This document shows, one piece after another, positions 1 through 10,445 of a stretch of DNA of 64,000 nt (its first letter is position 1; the number at the start of each line of letters is the position of its first letter). The translations under genes were made by a program, and so were the position numbers. This DNA is from Gracilaria caudata (lineage: Eukaryota; Rhodophyta; Florideophyceae; Gracilariales; Gracilariaceae). The DNA is taken from contig JASCIV010000032.1 in the NCBI GenBank assembly GCA_030374735.1, positions 1-64,000 of the forward strand, read 5' to 3'. The notes below the pieces were generated by a model. The model was given only the letters and a program-made list of their open reading frames with translations. It was not told where the DNA came from and made no database searches.

Positions 1-53
1 CCTCCCAACCGCTCCCACGCCCGCCACCACAGCTTCACATCACCGTTCCCGTC

Positions 54-2090
54 ATGCCGCAAACCGCTCCTTTGTGGGTGGATCCGGCCTCCGCCCTCGC
101 CGTCGCAGCCCCGCAGCCCATCCATTACTTCCCTGTCGCACATCCCGCGCCACAATTGCCCCCCAAACAACCACCTGCCTCGCAGGATCTGCCTCTCCCG
201 CGCCCGCGCAAGCCGTACACCACCACCAAAGTGCGCGAAATGTGGAGCGCAAGTGAACATCAGCGAATGCTGGAGGGGCTTCGTCTCTTCAAGCGCGACT
301 GGGCAAAGGTCACCGAGCACGTCGGAACCCGATCCACTGCTCAGGTACGCTCACATGCCCAGAAGTACTTCGACAAGGTCGCACGCGAGAAGACCGATGA
401 CTACGTGCCGCGCGCGCGTCCAAAGAGAAAATCTGCCACTCCGTATCCGAGAAAGGTGCGAGAACAACCGCCAGTCTCTGCGCACCTCCCTACGGTTCCT
501 AATGCCAACCCAAATACCCATACCGCCACATCCATCCCTCCGGCTGCGGCTGCTCATCCGCATCCCGCCCATCCTCAGGCCTTTGCCATTCCCGTTCAGC
601 AGCTTCATCCAGCGATTGCTTCAGCTCATGCCGTTCATCCTGCCCCGCTGCATGTGCAGTACGCTGCATCGCCTTCCACCTACATCCCTCAGATGCAAGC
701 CCCACGCTATGTTGCACAACCTCAACCACACATTGCCATACAGCAACATCCATCCACCCCAACTATGTTTTCTCCATACCTGAACATTTGTCCCACACAA
801 TCGCCAGGCGCTCAAAGACCCAATTTCGAATCTTCAGTACACCCATCGCCTGTGTCTTTTGTGAGTGGTCACACTTATACGGCGCAATCCCCCGCTCCCC
901 AACCGCAGCATATGTCCGTCGCACATCCTGTGTTCAACGTCTTCTCACCACTTACACCTGGAACTTATGCCTCGGCCGTTGCTCGATCCCCCTCAGTTGC
1001 CCAGGCACCAAATTCTATTGTCCCCATTGCCCAAGTTCAGCGGCCAGTCGCTCAACATGTGCCTATACACTCACATGCGGAAGGTCCGCTTGCCAACTGT
1101 GCAAAGTGCAACGCACTAAGACGACATGGTGGTGTCTTGCAGGAAATTGTGCAGATAGGATCTCATCCTTTATCAACACCCCAAGTTGTGCATTCCAACC
1201 AGCCTGTGCGATGGCAACCAGCTCACCAGAACCAACAGAAGGGCTCTAAATTGGAACCGGGGAGTAATACAACCAAGCTTGTGAATCAAGCCACTGACAG
1301 TACTGCATGTGCGACAGTTCAAGAGCAATCCGCTTCAACCTCGGGCAAAAAGAGCGTTGACGATTCGTTGCCGTCGTTCAATGACAGTCGGAAGACTACC
1401 ACCGTGTCGCCCACCCCGGCAAAAAGTCGGACTCAGCGTTCCAAGTTCTCCAAGTCGAAGAAGATGATCCGTAACCGCAATGTTATTGAACGGGAAGATA
1501 ACAATGTGTCCAGTGGTGAAATGTCGGAATCAGATAACTTTTCAAGGATTAAACCGCTTTCTATGGATATAAGCGAGCCGGACAGACGAGAAGATTCAAG
1601 TCGAGAGAGGAATAAGCAAACCGCTTGCTCGGTGGTAAGAACAAAGAAACGAAAGAGTTCTCACAGTTTACCGTCGGGGATCACTGGAAAGAACCACCGT
1701 GACGGTCTTCAGCGTCGACCGAAGAAGATCAAGTGCGTACCAATTGCACCATCTCCAACTGTGGCGAATAATTCTGCCAAGAGGCCGCGAACTAAATTGC
1801 CACCGAAACCAGAGCAACCGGTCTTTGCGCCTGGAAATCGCGCTTCAGAAGAAAGCGAAGAGGACAAGACACAAGATAAGCAGCACAACGACAGAGCTGC
1901 ATCCGACAAATCACCCTCGCCGAGTAGTCCGAAACCCCAATCGGAGAGTGATGTTGGTTCCCCGCGGGTAGAGACATATTCACCAAAGGAACAGAAAGAA
2001 ATATTTGATGCTGTACATTCGCTGCAGATCCTTTCGAGGACTCCATCATCGTCATCTCCGTCGCAGTCGGATTCAAAAGACGATAGGTGA
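54..2090 (+). CDS. SHAQKYF-type Myb-like transcription factor (5' end uncertain)
   Basis: Single-exon protein of 678 aa. One Myb/SANT-like repeat lies at about residues 62-108 (WSASEHQRMLEGLRLF, then WAKV) and ends with SHAQKYF at 100-106. This signature marks the 1R-Myb class (CCA1/REVEILLE/MYBST1-like in plants, also in algae and amoebae), which binds DNA in the nucleus. The rest is low complexity: Pro/Ala/His/Gln-rich to about 340, a short CAKCNALRRHGG stretch near 348, then a basic and Ser-rich tail with several possible nuclear localisation signals. The ATG at 54 is the first in the window, but the frame is open to base 1, so the true start could lie upstream. Target genes cannot be inferred; several copies of a short repeat family lie downstream. 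Confidence 0.85.
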   Translation: MPQTAPLWVDPASALAVAAPQPIHYFPVAHPAPQLPPKQPPASQDLPLPRPRKPYTTTKVREMWSASEHQRMLEGLRLFKRDWAKVTEHVGTRSTAQVRSHAQKYFDKVAREKTDDYVPRARPKRKSATPYPRKVREQPPVSAHLPTVPNANPNTHTATSIPPAAAAHPHPAHPQAFAIPVQQLHPAIASAHAVHPAPLHVQYAASPSTYIPQMQAPRYVAQPQPHIAIQQHPSTPTMFSPYLNICPTQSPGAQRPNFESSVHPSPVSFVSGHTYTAQSPAPQPQHMSVAHPVFNVFSPLTPGTYASAVARSPSVAQAPNSIVPIAQVQRPVAQHVPIHSHAEGPLANCAKCNALRRHGGVLQEIVQIGSHPLSTPQVVHSNQPVRWQPAHQNQQKGSKLEPGSNTTKLVNQATDSTACATVQEQSASTSGKKSVDDSLPSFNDSRKTTTVSPTPAKSRTQRSKFSKSKKMIRNRNVIEREDNNVSSGEMSESDNFSRIKPLSMDISEPDRREDSSRERNKQTACSVVRTKKRKSSHSLPSGITGKNHRDGLQRRPKKIKCVPIAPSPTVANNSAKRPRTKLPPKPEQPVFAPGNRASEESEEDKTQDKQHNDRAASDKSPSPSSPKPQSESDVGSPRVETYSPKEQKEIFDAVHSLQILSRTPSSSSPSQSDSKDDR

Positions 2091-2400
2091 AAATGAGAAT
2101 TAGCTCAGGTCTAGCTGACAATCATTCCGAATCGATTAATATATGAGCATTGAATGTTTCATTCACATGAGTTTTAAACGAATCCCAATTGGCGTCCGTA
2201 GAGTGAACTAGTGTGTACATCTACTCTACACCACACAGTTGTCTAACAACAGTACAAAGGTACACCTTCGTACACGCTTCATACTACCACGAAAGGTTTT
2301 CAGCCCTTTTGTTTGCCAGCACGTAGGTGCTTTTCGTGTAGTCCACACAGGAGAAGCTGTTGTCAACGACGATGACATTTATGTTTTCCCGTAGCGGATG

Positions 2401-2555
2401 TACTACATTGCAAGAAGCGAGCGATATACACCGTTGATTCGACAATTTCCACAAAAGTTCTTGGCCTTCTTGCAGAGAGAAAACGTTGCTTAAAGGTTTT
2501 ACTGCGGTCTAGTAATTGAAGATCGTTGGCCACAACAAAAAAGAAGAAGAGATAT
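2401..2555 (+). mobile_element. decayed non-LTR retrotransposon 3' end, copy A
   Basis: Fragment homologous by eye to the copies at 2771-3020 and 36098-36385. Translating across breaks gives IRQFPQKFLAFLQREN, matching IRQQPHRLLAFLKRN in copy B. The stretch then continues through CTAGTAATTGAAG to an A/GAA-rich tail (AAAAAAGAAGAAGAG). No open frame survives. The element family is inferred from copy B. Confidence 0.55.
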
Positions 2556-2770
2556 AAACGCTTTGTAGTCCTACAAACCTACATGTAGAAAGATGCAATG
2601 CTTTATTATGCATCATATGCGTCGCATATAGGGATGGCAGAGAAAAAGCAGTGAATCGAATCAAGAATATCTTTGAAGTTCAAAGAATGAAGGTAGTTCG
2701 TGAAAGGGAACAATGATATTTCATATGAAGTATCGCTGATCCTTGAGATGTTGCTCTCCCAGCGAAGGTA

Positions 2771-3020
2771 AAAGCGCTATGTACATATGTGAAAAAGGAT
2801 GCGGAGCACGTAGTGCTCAGATGTCCTCAAACAAACGCCTCCCGTCGTGAAGAACTTCCGCCAGTTGCTGAGCGACGAATTTCAAGCCTCCAAGATGTGA
2901 TTCGACAGCAACCTCATAGGTTGTTAGCATTCTTGAAGAGAAACCTTTCTGTAGAGAAAAGTTTACTTCAACCTAGTAGTGATTGAAGGTTGATTTCCGA
3001 AATAAAGAAGAAGAAAGACT
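2771..3020 (+). mobile_element. decayed non-LTR retrotransposon 3' end, copy B
   Basis: The reading frame to the stop at 2984-2986 encodes the typical C-terminal tail of a LINE-type reverse transcriptase polyprotein: a Cys/His pattern (C-T-Y-V-KKDAEHVVLRCP) followed by NASRREEL and LLAFLKRNLS. A stop lies just upstream and there is no ATG, so this is a 5'-truncated remnant. After the stop come AATAAA and a GAA-rich tail (about 2999-3016), as expected for a LINE 3' end. A TACCTTCGTA motif starts 32 bp past the tail. Assignment to a LINE clade is not possible from 70 residues. Confidence 0.65.
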
Positions 3021-3342
3021 CTATGGCAAAGTTACTGGAAGTAAGGTTAGATACCTTCGTACAGACTAACTTAGAACACGAGGTATTACCTCGGAGGTAA
3101 CATATCACATTTCAAATCAGATATCATGATCATGATGATCATGATGTAATTTATTTCAACAATTTAACCGGGGAAAAACTATTGGAACCATATTGTTCGG
3201 ATTAATTTCAGCCTCGGCGTTTGCAAACGACGAGGCTGGAAAAGGTTCCTCCGTCTGGAAGAAACCTTCGCTCAGAGACAAAGGTACCGTATTCTTGCAT
3301 TATCGGCCAACTCTGAAGATAACCAACGCTTCGTTATCAGAA

Positions 3343-4583
3343 ATGACCACCAGCTCCCTGGACTGGGAAGATTGTCCACTCTTTGCTCCGTCTGGAGCTT
3401 TAATTCCTAAACTTGATGAAAACGAAGCCAGAGATGTATCACCAGCGGTAGGTGCTCTATCGCATTTGATGTATGACGAAGAGACGCCCGAAGAGAGGTC
3501 CGAGCTTTTCCGTGATGAAGGCAACAGGCATTTCAAGAGGGGCAAAAGGTAAGAATTCATTAACAATTTTGAAGATTAAGAATTATCATCTCTAACGGAA
3601 GTGTTTTCGTTCATATGATGAAGGGGCTACAAACTTGCCATACAGAAATACAATCAAGCGATTGAAGCGGCTAAAGATGTACCCGAAGCGCTTGGTCCAG
3701 CGTATTTGAACAGAGCTATGGCTGAGTTCAAACTTGGCAACTATGGGCGATCTCTCAAGGACGCAGAGATGAGCTTGCGCTTGACTCCGAGGAACGTCAA
3801 AGCACACTACAGGTATGTTTCGCAAGGGGTTGATAACAGTTTTATGACCTAGGAATTACTAATGTTGATCATCGCAGAGCGAGTTTGTGCGCAACGTTTC
3901 TTGAGAAATATGATAACGCAATGTACCATATAAACCAAGGACTCAGTCTCAGTGAACCAGGTAGCAAGGATGTTAACCTCTTCCGTATGCAGCGAAAAAA
4001 TATTACGGCGAAGATCGAAAAACTTATGCATCGAGAAGAGGAACGCGAACTTCGAGAACGAGAACGACAGAAAGAGTGCGATACAGTGGCAGTAATGATG
4101 AAGAAGAGTTGCATTTTGCTCGGGGCACCTTTGTTTGCACAGCAAAGGCGATACAGAGTTACAAAACCATACAAAGAACAAGGAGATTGGTTGTGGCCGT
4201 TGTTGCTTATCTATCCGGACGAGATTGTTGAATGTGGGATGGGCGATCAAAGCGATTACTTCGAAGGGGTAGTGGAACATGTTTGTATGAATGATTTGTT
4301 GCACCAAGTGTTTGAGTTCAGTCCCGATTGGGATGTGAATCGGCGGTACACAAGAGTCGAGGATTTGGAAGTACGATATCGGCGTGACTGGACTCGAACC
4401 AGCGACGAGATTGGCGAGGAGAGCGAAAGTTTCTGCGGTTCATGTCTGGGAAAGGATGAAGTTGGTGATTGGGTGTCCGTGCATGGGAGTGTAACATTGG
4501 GTGAACTTATGCGATTCAAAGATTACATAGTACCACTATTCCCAGTGCTGTTCGTCGTTCCGAAGGGGGTGAACTTACGATAG
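3343..4583 (+). CDS. TTC4: TTC4/Cns1-like TPR co-chaperone (3 exons)
   Basis: Three exons, 3343-3548, 3624-3812 and 3878-4583, join in frame to 366 aa. Splice sites are GTAAGA...AAG and GTATGT...CGCAG; intron 2 has a TTACTAATG branch-like site. The ATG at 3343 starts MTTSSLDWEDCPLF, resembling the family N-terminus. ETPEERSELFRDEGNRHFKRGKR leads into TPR repeats (about 55-165), then a charged linker (EEERELRERERQ) and the C-terminal domain with WPLLLIYPDE and FSPDWDVNRRY. TTC4/Cns1 proteins bind Hsp90/Hsp70 C-termini and, in yeast, support eEF2 folding. Length matches the family (about 385). Function is from homology; the exon joins rest on frame and homology continuity. Confidence 0.9.
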
Positions 4584-5477
4584 CAGGGATTATGAGATAG
4601 CGGCGTTTCTGTACAGGGCCTGATAGTGCGCGTCTTCAATCATAGCGTGAAGTAAACCACTGGCGGATAGACCTGTCTGTGACATGGCTCTAGTGAATGC
4701 CATGATCGGCATGATTAACGACATTAAGCAAGTTACAATACAAAGAGCTTGCTTCCATGGAGGAAAGTAGTCCCTCGTTTCCACTTCTCTACGCAACGGG
4801 AGCAGTGACTGCGCTTCCGACATAATGGACAGAATGTGCTTACCAGAGCGAGGTCTGAGACATTCGCCGGCAAGCAACGCGAATGATGAGACAGCGGCGA
4901 AGTTCCTGGCGAACGACACAACTCGCAACTTCCGAAAGGAAGCCTTAAGATCGAGAGACGCCCTGATGCACGACAAAACTCCATTCGGGGGTTCTCTTTA
5001 TATCTGCAAAAACCACGATACAGTGATCTTCACCACAGCGGAAGGCTCCCGTAGCAGTGTACGTCGTGGCACGAAAATAACTCCGGAACGCTGTTTTGCA
5101 AAGATGCTTAAATTTATCACCGATCGCTGTGCGTAACTACGAAGGTATCTAGCTTACCCTTCGTACAATGCTTAAAGCTTTTTCATCATCAATCGTACAA
5201 TGCTAAAGAGTTCGCGTTGCTAGCAATTGTCTGGAAAGTGTTGTCGTCGCCAAACAGAGGCTGAGGAGGACAGTAATAAACTGCTGACGGATTCCCAGAG
5301 TCAAGTTTTTTTTTTTTTCAACAGCGGGTAAAGCTCATATCTGCACTCCGTGATTCGTAGCAGTCTAAACTTTATACTCTTCTTTCTCATCAACCTAAAT
5401 CAGTTTTGTATTACTTCCAAAGGGTCATACTCGCAGGAAGCCTTCACGGAAAGAAGGCGTGCCTTTTCTTTGTTCAG
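4584..5477. other. intergenic region upstream of uS9m
   Basis: Apart from the weak minus-strand frame noted separately, no gene is seen. It contains an inverted motif pair, TACGAAGGTA at 5138-5147 and TACCCTTCGTA at 5155-5165, and a T13 run near 5307-5319. The uS9m promoter should lie in the last 200 bp. Confidence 0.5.
4590..4823 (-). CDS. hypothetical small membrane protein (weak)
   Basis: Frame of 77 aa from the ATG at 4823, ending 6 bp from the TTC4 stop and convergent with it. It has one hydrophobic segment (QALCIVTCLMSLIMPIMAF) and no recognisable family. The same frame stays open upstream to about 4976 without another ATG, so an upstream exon is possible. It may equally be a chance frame or part of the TTC4 3'UTR. 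Confidence 0.2.
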   Translation of the reverse strand: MSEAQSLLPLRREVETRDYFPPWKQALCIVTCLMSLIMPIMAFTRAMSQTGLSASGLLHAMIEDAHYQALYRNAAIS

Positions 5478-6218
5478 ATGTTTCGCCTGGCTCGCAGAGC
5501 AGCGAATCAGGGGTATGGCATTGCTCTTCAAATCTACTCTCAGGGTTCGGAGTCAAAAATATTATGGAGTCCGAGAGCGTTGATTCATGTCTCGCACACC
5601 ATCCATGAAGATTCGGGGAAAAAAGACACAAGCGCTTCTTCAACTCAAAGCGCAACTACCAGTTTCACAGCTGAAGGCGATGCGCAAGTGCTCGGTTTCC
5701 CTGATCCGAGCGATCCAACCCAAAACCCTCTTGCAGAACTAGCGGCGGAAGACGTGAAGACAGCCGAAAGATATTGGAAACAGGTGCAGTCCAGTCAACA
5801 GAAACCTGAATATCATCAGAAACTGAATGAGTATGGTGAAGCACATGCAATTGGGCGTCGAAAGCGGAGTCGTGCTAAGATTTGGTTGACAGATGGAGAG
5901 GGACGGATATCTATAAACGATCGTTCGTGGGTAGAATATTTTCCGCGCATAGATCATCGGGATAAAATTCTCAAACCTTTGGACTTGCTGGGAATGATTG
6001 GGAAGATGGATATCAGATGTGATGTTAGAGGAGGTGGTGTGAACGGACAGGCAGAAGCAATTCGTCATGGAATAGCCCGAGCCCTGCAGAATTGGGATCC
6101 TAGCATGCGTCCTACACTCAAGACAAATGGTTTATTAACGAGAGACAGTCGCGTAGTTGAGCCCAAGAAATATGGCCGGAAGAAGGCACGAAAATCCTTC
6201 CAGTGGGTCAAGCGATAA
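5478..6218 (+). CDS. MRPS9: mitochondrial ribosomal protein uS9
   Basis: Protein of 246 aa. The C-terminal 120 residues are ribosomal protein S9: IGRRKRSRAKIWL, the DLLGMIGKMDIRCDVRGGG segment, QAEAIRHGIARAL and the invariant basic tail YGRKKARKSFQWVKR, which reaches toward P-site tRNA in the small subunit. The first ATG in frame (5478) gives MFRLARRAANQGYGIALQ, an amphipathic Arg-rich mitochondrial presequence. The 120-residue N-terminal extension before S9 is typical of mitochondrial rather than plastid uS9. It ends 44 bp from the stop of the convergent AAMP-like gene, so the 3'UTRs probably overlap. Confidence 0.92.
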   Translation: MFRLARRAANQGYGIALQIYSQGSESKILWSPRALIHVSHTIHEDSGKKDTSASSTQSATTSFTAEGDAQVLGFPDPSDPTQNPLAELAAEDVKTAERYWKQVQSSQQKPEYHQKLNEYGEAHAIGRRKRSRAKIWLTDGEGRISINDRSWVEYFPRIDHRDKILKPLDLLGMIGKMDIRCDVRGGGVNGQAEAIRHGIARALQNWDPSMRPTLKTNGLLTRDSRVVEPKKYGRKKARKSFQWVKR

Positions 6219-6262
6219 GAAGAATTCTGCCACATGCCTCTTTACCAATATGTATTTGCCGT

Positions 6263-7617
6263 TTACACTTTTGATAGCTCCTGTCTGACGTCAAATAACC
6301 GCACGGTTCCATCGCCCGAGGTAGAAGCAATAAAGCTGTTATCACCCGCAAAGCAAAGGTCTGAAATAAATGCGTTATGGCCTCTAAACTTTCTGACTTC
6401 CTTTCCTTCCAAAACATTCCAGACAATGATCGTCCCTTCGGATGAGCCTGAGGCGATAAGCGGTTTATTTGGATGCCACACAACCTTAGACACAACTCCG
6501 CCGTGGGAGAACTTACAACGTTCTATAGAATTCTCAACGTCCCAAACTCGTACGACTCCGTCAGCGCCTGCAGTTGCCAGCAATACGAGTTGAAGTTCCT
6601 TTGGAGCGAAAGAAATGCTCTCGACGCCCCCGTCGTGTCGCGGAAGTTGAGCAACGACTTGGCCAGTTTCACGATGAGTGATAAATACATCTCCCGCAGC
6701 ACATCCTGAAACTAAAAGCATTGCAGCCTTGGTTTCCGCCGTTCCAACAGCTATGCAATGTATGTCAGCAGTATGGAAAGATGATCCAAGGGAAGCCAAA
6801 CCAGTCTGGATCCGAAGTATGGTGTTGCCTCCAGTTGGACTCCATACTCGCACTGAAGAATCTCGTGAAGCAGTAACAACAAGTTTCCCATCAGATGTGA
6901 AGGAGCCACAGGTAACTGCATCTTCATGCCCTGCGAAGGCTGTCATGAACGTCCCCTTCACTACGTTCCACATGTATGCCACTGTATCTGAGGAGCCCGC
7001 AAGCAAAACGGGTCCCTTAGGATGCCAAGAGAAGAAATTTATTGCATCCGAAGGACCCTCTAACACATTTGGTTCTGGAGTGGAGCCGTCCATGAAAACA
7101 ATGGAGATTGCTCCGTTCTCAGAACCAAAAGCTGCGTGTTTCCCGTCGCTACTGAAAGCCACTGTGGAAACCGACTCCTTCGCGCCGTCAACTTTGGCTA
7201 TCACAGACTGAAGCTCGATATCCCAGATAATGCCAATGTCATCCATTCCTCCAGAGATGAGGATGTTGTGATTTATCGGTGACGCCGCTACCGCTAACGT
7301 CTCTGATTCATGTCCCCGAAGCACCAAAATAGCATCGTCGTGAATCTCAACTGCATCCACGTTCGTCACGTCTTCCGTGACGTCTTCATCATGTCCATCT
7401 TCATTTTCTTCGTCGCTAGGAGATTGCTCTTCATGATCAGTTCAATACAGCGATATATTAGAATCAAGTCCTCTGAGCGAGAAGTTATCAGTGGAGACTT
7501 ACCTTGGCTTTCCAAGACTATGATCTCTTCCGCATCGGCTTCTTCCAACCGTGGAAGCTCTACCTGGGCGTCAGTGCCTTGCTCAACTCGTGTTGAAAGC
7601 TTCTCTGCTTCATCCAT
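6263..7617 (-). CDS. AAMP: AAMP/Sqt1-like WD40 protein (2 exons)
   Basis: Exon 1 is 7617-7503 and exon 2 is 7428-6263; the 74-bp intron has GTAAGT...AAG ends. Joining gives 426 aa: an acidic N-terminal 70 residues (EEADAEEIIVLESQ, DEENEDGHDEDVTEDV) and then about seven WD40 blades from VLRGHESETLAVAASP to STSGDGTVRLFDVR. The acidic leader plus WD40 propeller matches AAMP of animals and Sqt1 of yeast, the dedicated chaperone of ribosomal protein uL16 (Rpl10). Many WD40 families look alike, so the AAMP assignment is likely but not certain. The start was chosen as the only ATG in the exon 1 frame. It is convergent with uS9m and divergent from Pelota. Confidence 0.85.
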
Positions 7618-8452
7618 GCTTCTTTGGCTATTGGGTCTCTCGTATACCCGTGTACCACAGCTTCTCTGGACCAAGTGCTTGCTACGAAGGAAAAAGACTA
7701 AGGGTACTGCACTTCAAGTCCAAAAAAAAAAAAGAATAAGCGGCGTACTAATGCTTCAACAGAACAACTGATCTCTGATGCTTGTCTTTACCAAGCTCCA
7801 CAATCGCTAAGTTTCTATTACGGAAAAGTGAAGAACGTGAACTTACATAGAACTTCCAAGGAAATGTCAGGGATAGCGTTCTGTGACAGAACTTCTGTCT
7901 ACCCGGTAAACGGTATCATACAAGGACTCCTTGTCAAGGAGACTACAAGGATAAGTGCAAAAAAAGAAACGGCAGTGCATACTTTGCCTACAAAGCCCAC
8001 TCCACAATTTCATTTATCCTTTTACGACTTTTTTCGTAAAAGTTAAAACTTATGAGCAAGATTGCTACTAGAGAACTGCGACCTGAACCTTCCGCGAGGA
8101 ACCGCCGCATCCTTCTCCGCTACCTTCGCAGAACCTCGAATAACACCTGACCCTCGAGGCAAAGGGAGACTTTATAACTTCTGAAGGACGGCATGAGCAC
8201 ATTCTGATGCCTGAGCGCATTGCTCTTGGAAGGCGTTTAACACAGTCCATTCAATCGATTTCTAAGCTGAACTCAACCGGAACGAAAACTATGTTGATGA
8301 ACTTTCTTTCTCGAACAATAGCTGGACGGACAGAAAAAGATTTCCTTGCTAACGAATAATTCTCAGCGGCCAATAACTGCACGCTGGATTCTAGCGTCGA
8401 AGGCACATTCATCACAGCTTATACTGGGTTGTGACGAGCTCTCTCAAATACA
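7618..8452. other. divergent intergenic region, AAMP-like / Pelota
   Basis: 835 bp between divergent starts, so it must hold both promoters. I see an A-rich run near 7721-7733 but no convincing gene, RNA or repeat. Short frames here lack family similarity. Confidence 0.5.
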
Positions 8453-9604
8453 ATGCGTCAGCTATCAAGAAAAATAGATGCGAAGACTGGAACGGGCAGT
8501 GTTCGACTAGAGGCAGTCGACGCTGAGGACCTGTGGCACGTATACAACTTGCTAAGCACTGGGGACCAACTGCGATGCTCAACAATTCGCAAGGTGCAGT
8601 CTGAGACTGCCACAGGAAGCGTCTCCGCACAACGAATGAGGCTCACTTTGACCGTAGCTATCTTGTCATTTGAGTTTGACGCCTCTGTCTCCCAGATACG
8701 CGTGTCTGGTCGTGTTGCGTCAGAGAATCAACATGTGTCTTCTGGATCGCATCACACACTTGAATTGGAACCCCATCGTGCGTTCACACTTTTCAAAGAA
8801 GCTTGGGATGCTGTGCACCTGGAGCATCTCGACACGGCGCTAGATCCCCACACAGACGCCGATTTGGGTGCCGTCGTTATGCAGGAAGGGCTTGCTCATA
8901 TCTTGCTGGTGTCACGCTCGTTAACCATCACTCGTGCTAGAGTAGAAACAGCAATCCCACGGAAAGGTAAGAACGCTCTTTACAACAGAGATAGCGCTAT
9001 GAAAAAGTTTTTCAACGATGTGTTCAGAGCGCTCATGCAATCTTTAGAGCTATCTCGTTTAAAAGTTTTGCTTATCGCGTCTCCTGGATTCGTGAAAGAT
9101 GAGTTCTTCAAGTTTGCACAGCTGGAGGCATCTCGCCAAGATTTAAGGGAATTCATTGACAACAAGTCCAAAATTGTTCTTTGCCATTCCTCTTCCGGAC
9201 ATAAGCACGCTTTTCAAGAGGTTTTGTCGCGCCCAGAACTGCAGACGCGACTTGCCAATACCAAAGCCGTTGCGGAAGTTCGCGTACTGGACGAATTCTT
9301 CGAAAGGATGCACAGCGACCCTGACCGCGCAGTCTATGGACCGGCGCACGTGAAATTCGCAGCTGAAATGGGAGCCATACACCAACTGCTAGTCACAGAC
9401 AAGCTTTTCCGTTCGGCCGATGTGCAACTTAGGAAAAAGTATATTGCCCTCCTTCAGAGCGTCGAGCAAATCGGCTCTACAGTTGTGAAGTTCTCGTCGG
9501 AGCATGTTACAGGAGAGCGTTTAGATTCCATGACAGGAGTGGCGGCGATTTTGCGTTTTCCACTTGCCGGTTTAGACGACGTTGATCCTTCAGGAGGGCT
9601 TTGA
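8453..9604 (+). CDS. PELO: Pelota/Dom34, ribosome rescue factor
   Basis: Single exon, 383 aa, matching the family length. The N-terminal Lsm-like domain (about 1-130) has EDLWHVYNLLSTGDQLRCSTIRKV. The central eRF1-like domain (135-270) contains YNRDSAMKKFFNDVFRAL and KVLLIASPGFVKDEFFKF and, as in all Pelota proteins, lacks the GGQ peptide-release motif. The C-terminal domain has KFAAEMGAIHQLLVTDKLFR and a late FSSEHVTGERLDSMTGVAAILRFPL segment. Dom34/Pelota with Hbs1 enters the A site of stalled ribosomes and starts no-go/non-stop decay with ABCE1. The ATG at 8453 begins the conserved N-terminus. It is convergent with the FKBP gene. Confidence 0.97.
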   Translation: MRQLSRKIDAKTGTGSVRLEAVDAEDLWHVYNLLSTGDQLRCSTIRKVQSETATGSVSAQRMRLTLTVAILSFEFDASVSQIRVSGRVASENQHVSSGSHHTLELEPHRAFTLFKEAWDAVHLEHLDTALDPHTDADLGAVVMQEGLAHILLVSRSLTITRARVETAIPRKGKNALYNRDSAMKKFFNDVFRALMQSLELSRLKVLLIASPGFVKDEFFKFAQLEASRQDLREFIDNKSKIVLCHSSSGHKHAFQEVLSRPELQTRLANTKAVAEVRVLDEFFERMHSDPDRAVYGPAHVKFAAEMGAIHQLLVTDKLFRSADVQLRKKYIALLQSVEQIGSTVVKFSSEHVTGERLDSMTGVAAILRFPLAGLDDVDPSGGL

Positions 9605-9681
9605 CCGTTGTATCACCGCGAAAAGATCTCTGCGCATTATACCTTGCACTAAGAGCATGTTTTTCATATGTCCACTACGTG

Positions 9682-10445
9682 TCATTGTGTTCCGTAGGGA
9701 TTCACTTGATCTACAAAGAGATCGATATAGATATTGGATTGATTCGGTACTGGACTACGTTCACCGATATCATACCCCAACATTACATTCCTGTTGATGA
9801 CACGACATCAATGGAATCAATGTGATAGGTTGCGATTCAGATAAAGAGGATGTTAGAATACATGACATACTATTATATGAAGTGATCAACAACTTACGTC
9901 AAAATTCGCTCGGCTGTACCATAGACGCGACGCATACCGCCAACGCGCATACCAACCACAGCATCTTCCACACCAGGTGGTACTTGATGAGCCCCCGGTC
10001 GAAACAGAGCTGGTCTACCCTCATTGGAATCATCGAGAGTGGCACCATTGTCCAGAACAGTTACCCACCTGGCTACAACCAAGGAGCCATTTGTAACTGC
10101 ATCTCCATCTCCCACAACAATGTCCTGAAACTTAAGCTGATCAATGGGATACACAGGAACGTTTTCAATGAATGTGGGAGGTTTCCGATCTGCTGGAGGA
10201 CGACCCAGGTCGATGTAACGACGCGTCCTGATAGCATCATAATCAGCACTCTGGACCATCTCGGAAATGGATATCATGGGCAAAGATGCCAAGAACGCAG
10301 TGAACGCACGTCGTGAAACTTTGACATCGATGCCTGGCTCGAGTCGCATGCGGAGTGGGCTCAATCCGTTCGGAGAAAGGCCGCGAGACAGACATGATTC
10401 TATTCCGGAAGGAAAACAAAAGCCAAATGCCGTAGCGTAACTCAT
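9682..10445 (-). CDS. thylakoid-lumen FKBP-type peptidyl-prolyl isomerase (2 exons)
   Basis: Exon 1 is 10445-9898 and exon 2 is 9790-9682; the 107-bp intron has GTAAGT and CAACAG ends with a TTCTAAC branch-like site. Without splicing the frame stops at once (TAA) and lacks the last FKBP strands. Splicing adds GYDIGERSPVPNQSNIYIDL, the family's closing segment, giving 218 aa. The N-terminus MSYATAFGFCFPSG looks like a plastid transit peptide with an early Phe, as in red algae. It is followed by SRRAFTAFLASLP, a twin-arginine thylakoid leader. The FKBP core starts at about residue 90 (LKFQDIVVGDGDAVTNGSLV) and is divergent, so isomerase activity is uncertain. A pyrimidine tract plus CAG just upstream of the ATG may be a 5'UTR splice acceptor. 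Confidence 0.85.

Larger units (their letters stand above)
2091..3342. other. intergenic region with LINE relics
   Basis: No intact gene. It holds two decayed LINE-like 3' ends (listed separately), short motif copies at 2253-2262 (TACAAAGGTA), 2263-2272 (CACCTTCGTA) and 3052-3061 (TACCTTCGTA), and an AT-rich near-palindrome built of ATCATGATCAT units at about 3120-3147. The last 150 bp should contain the TTC4 promoter. Confidence 0.6.

Noticed and set aside
4392..4412. tRNA B-box-like GACTCGAACC
   Set aside because: It lies within conserved TTC4 coding sequence and no acceptor stem or anticodon arm folds around it.
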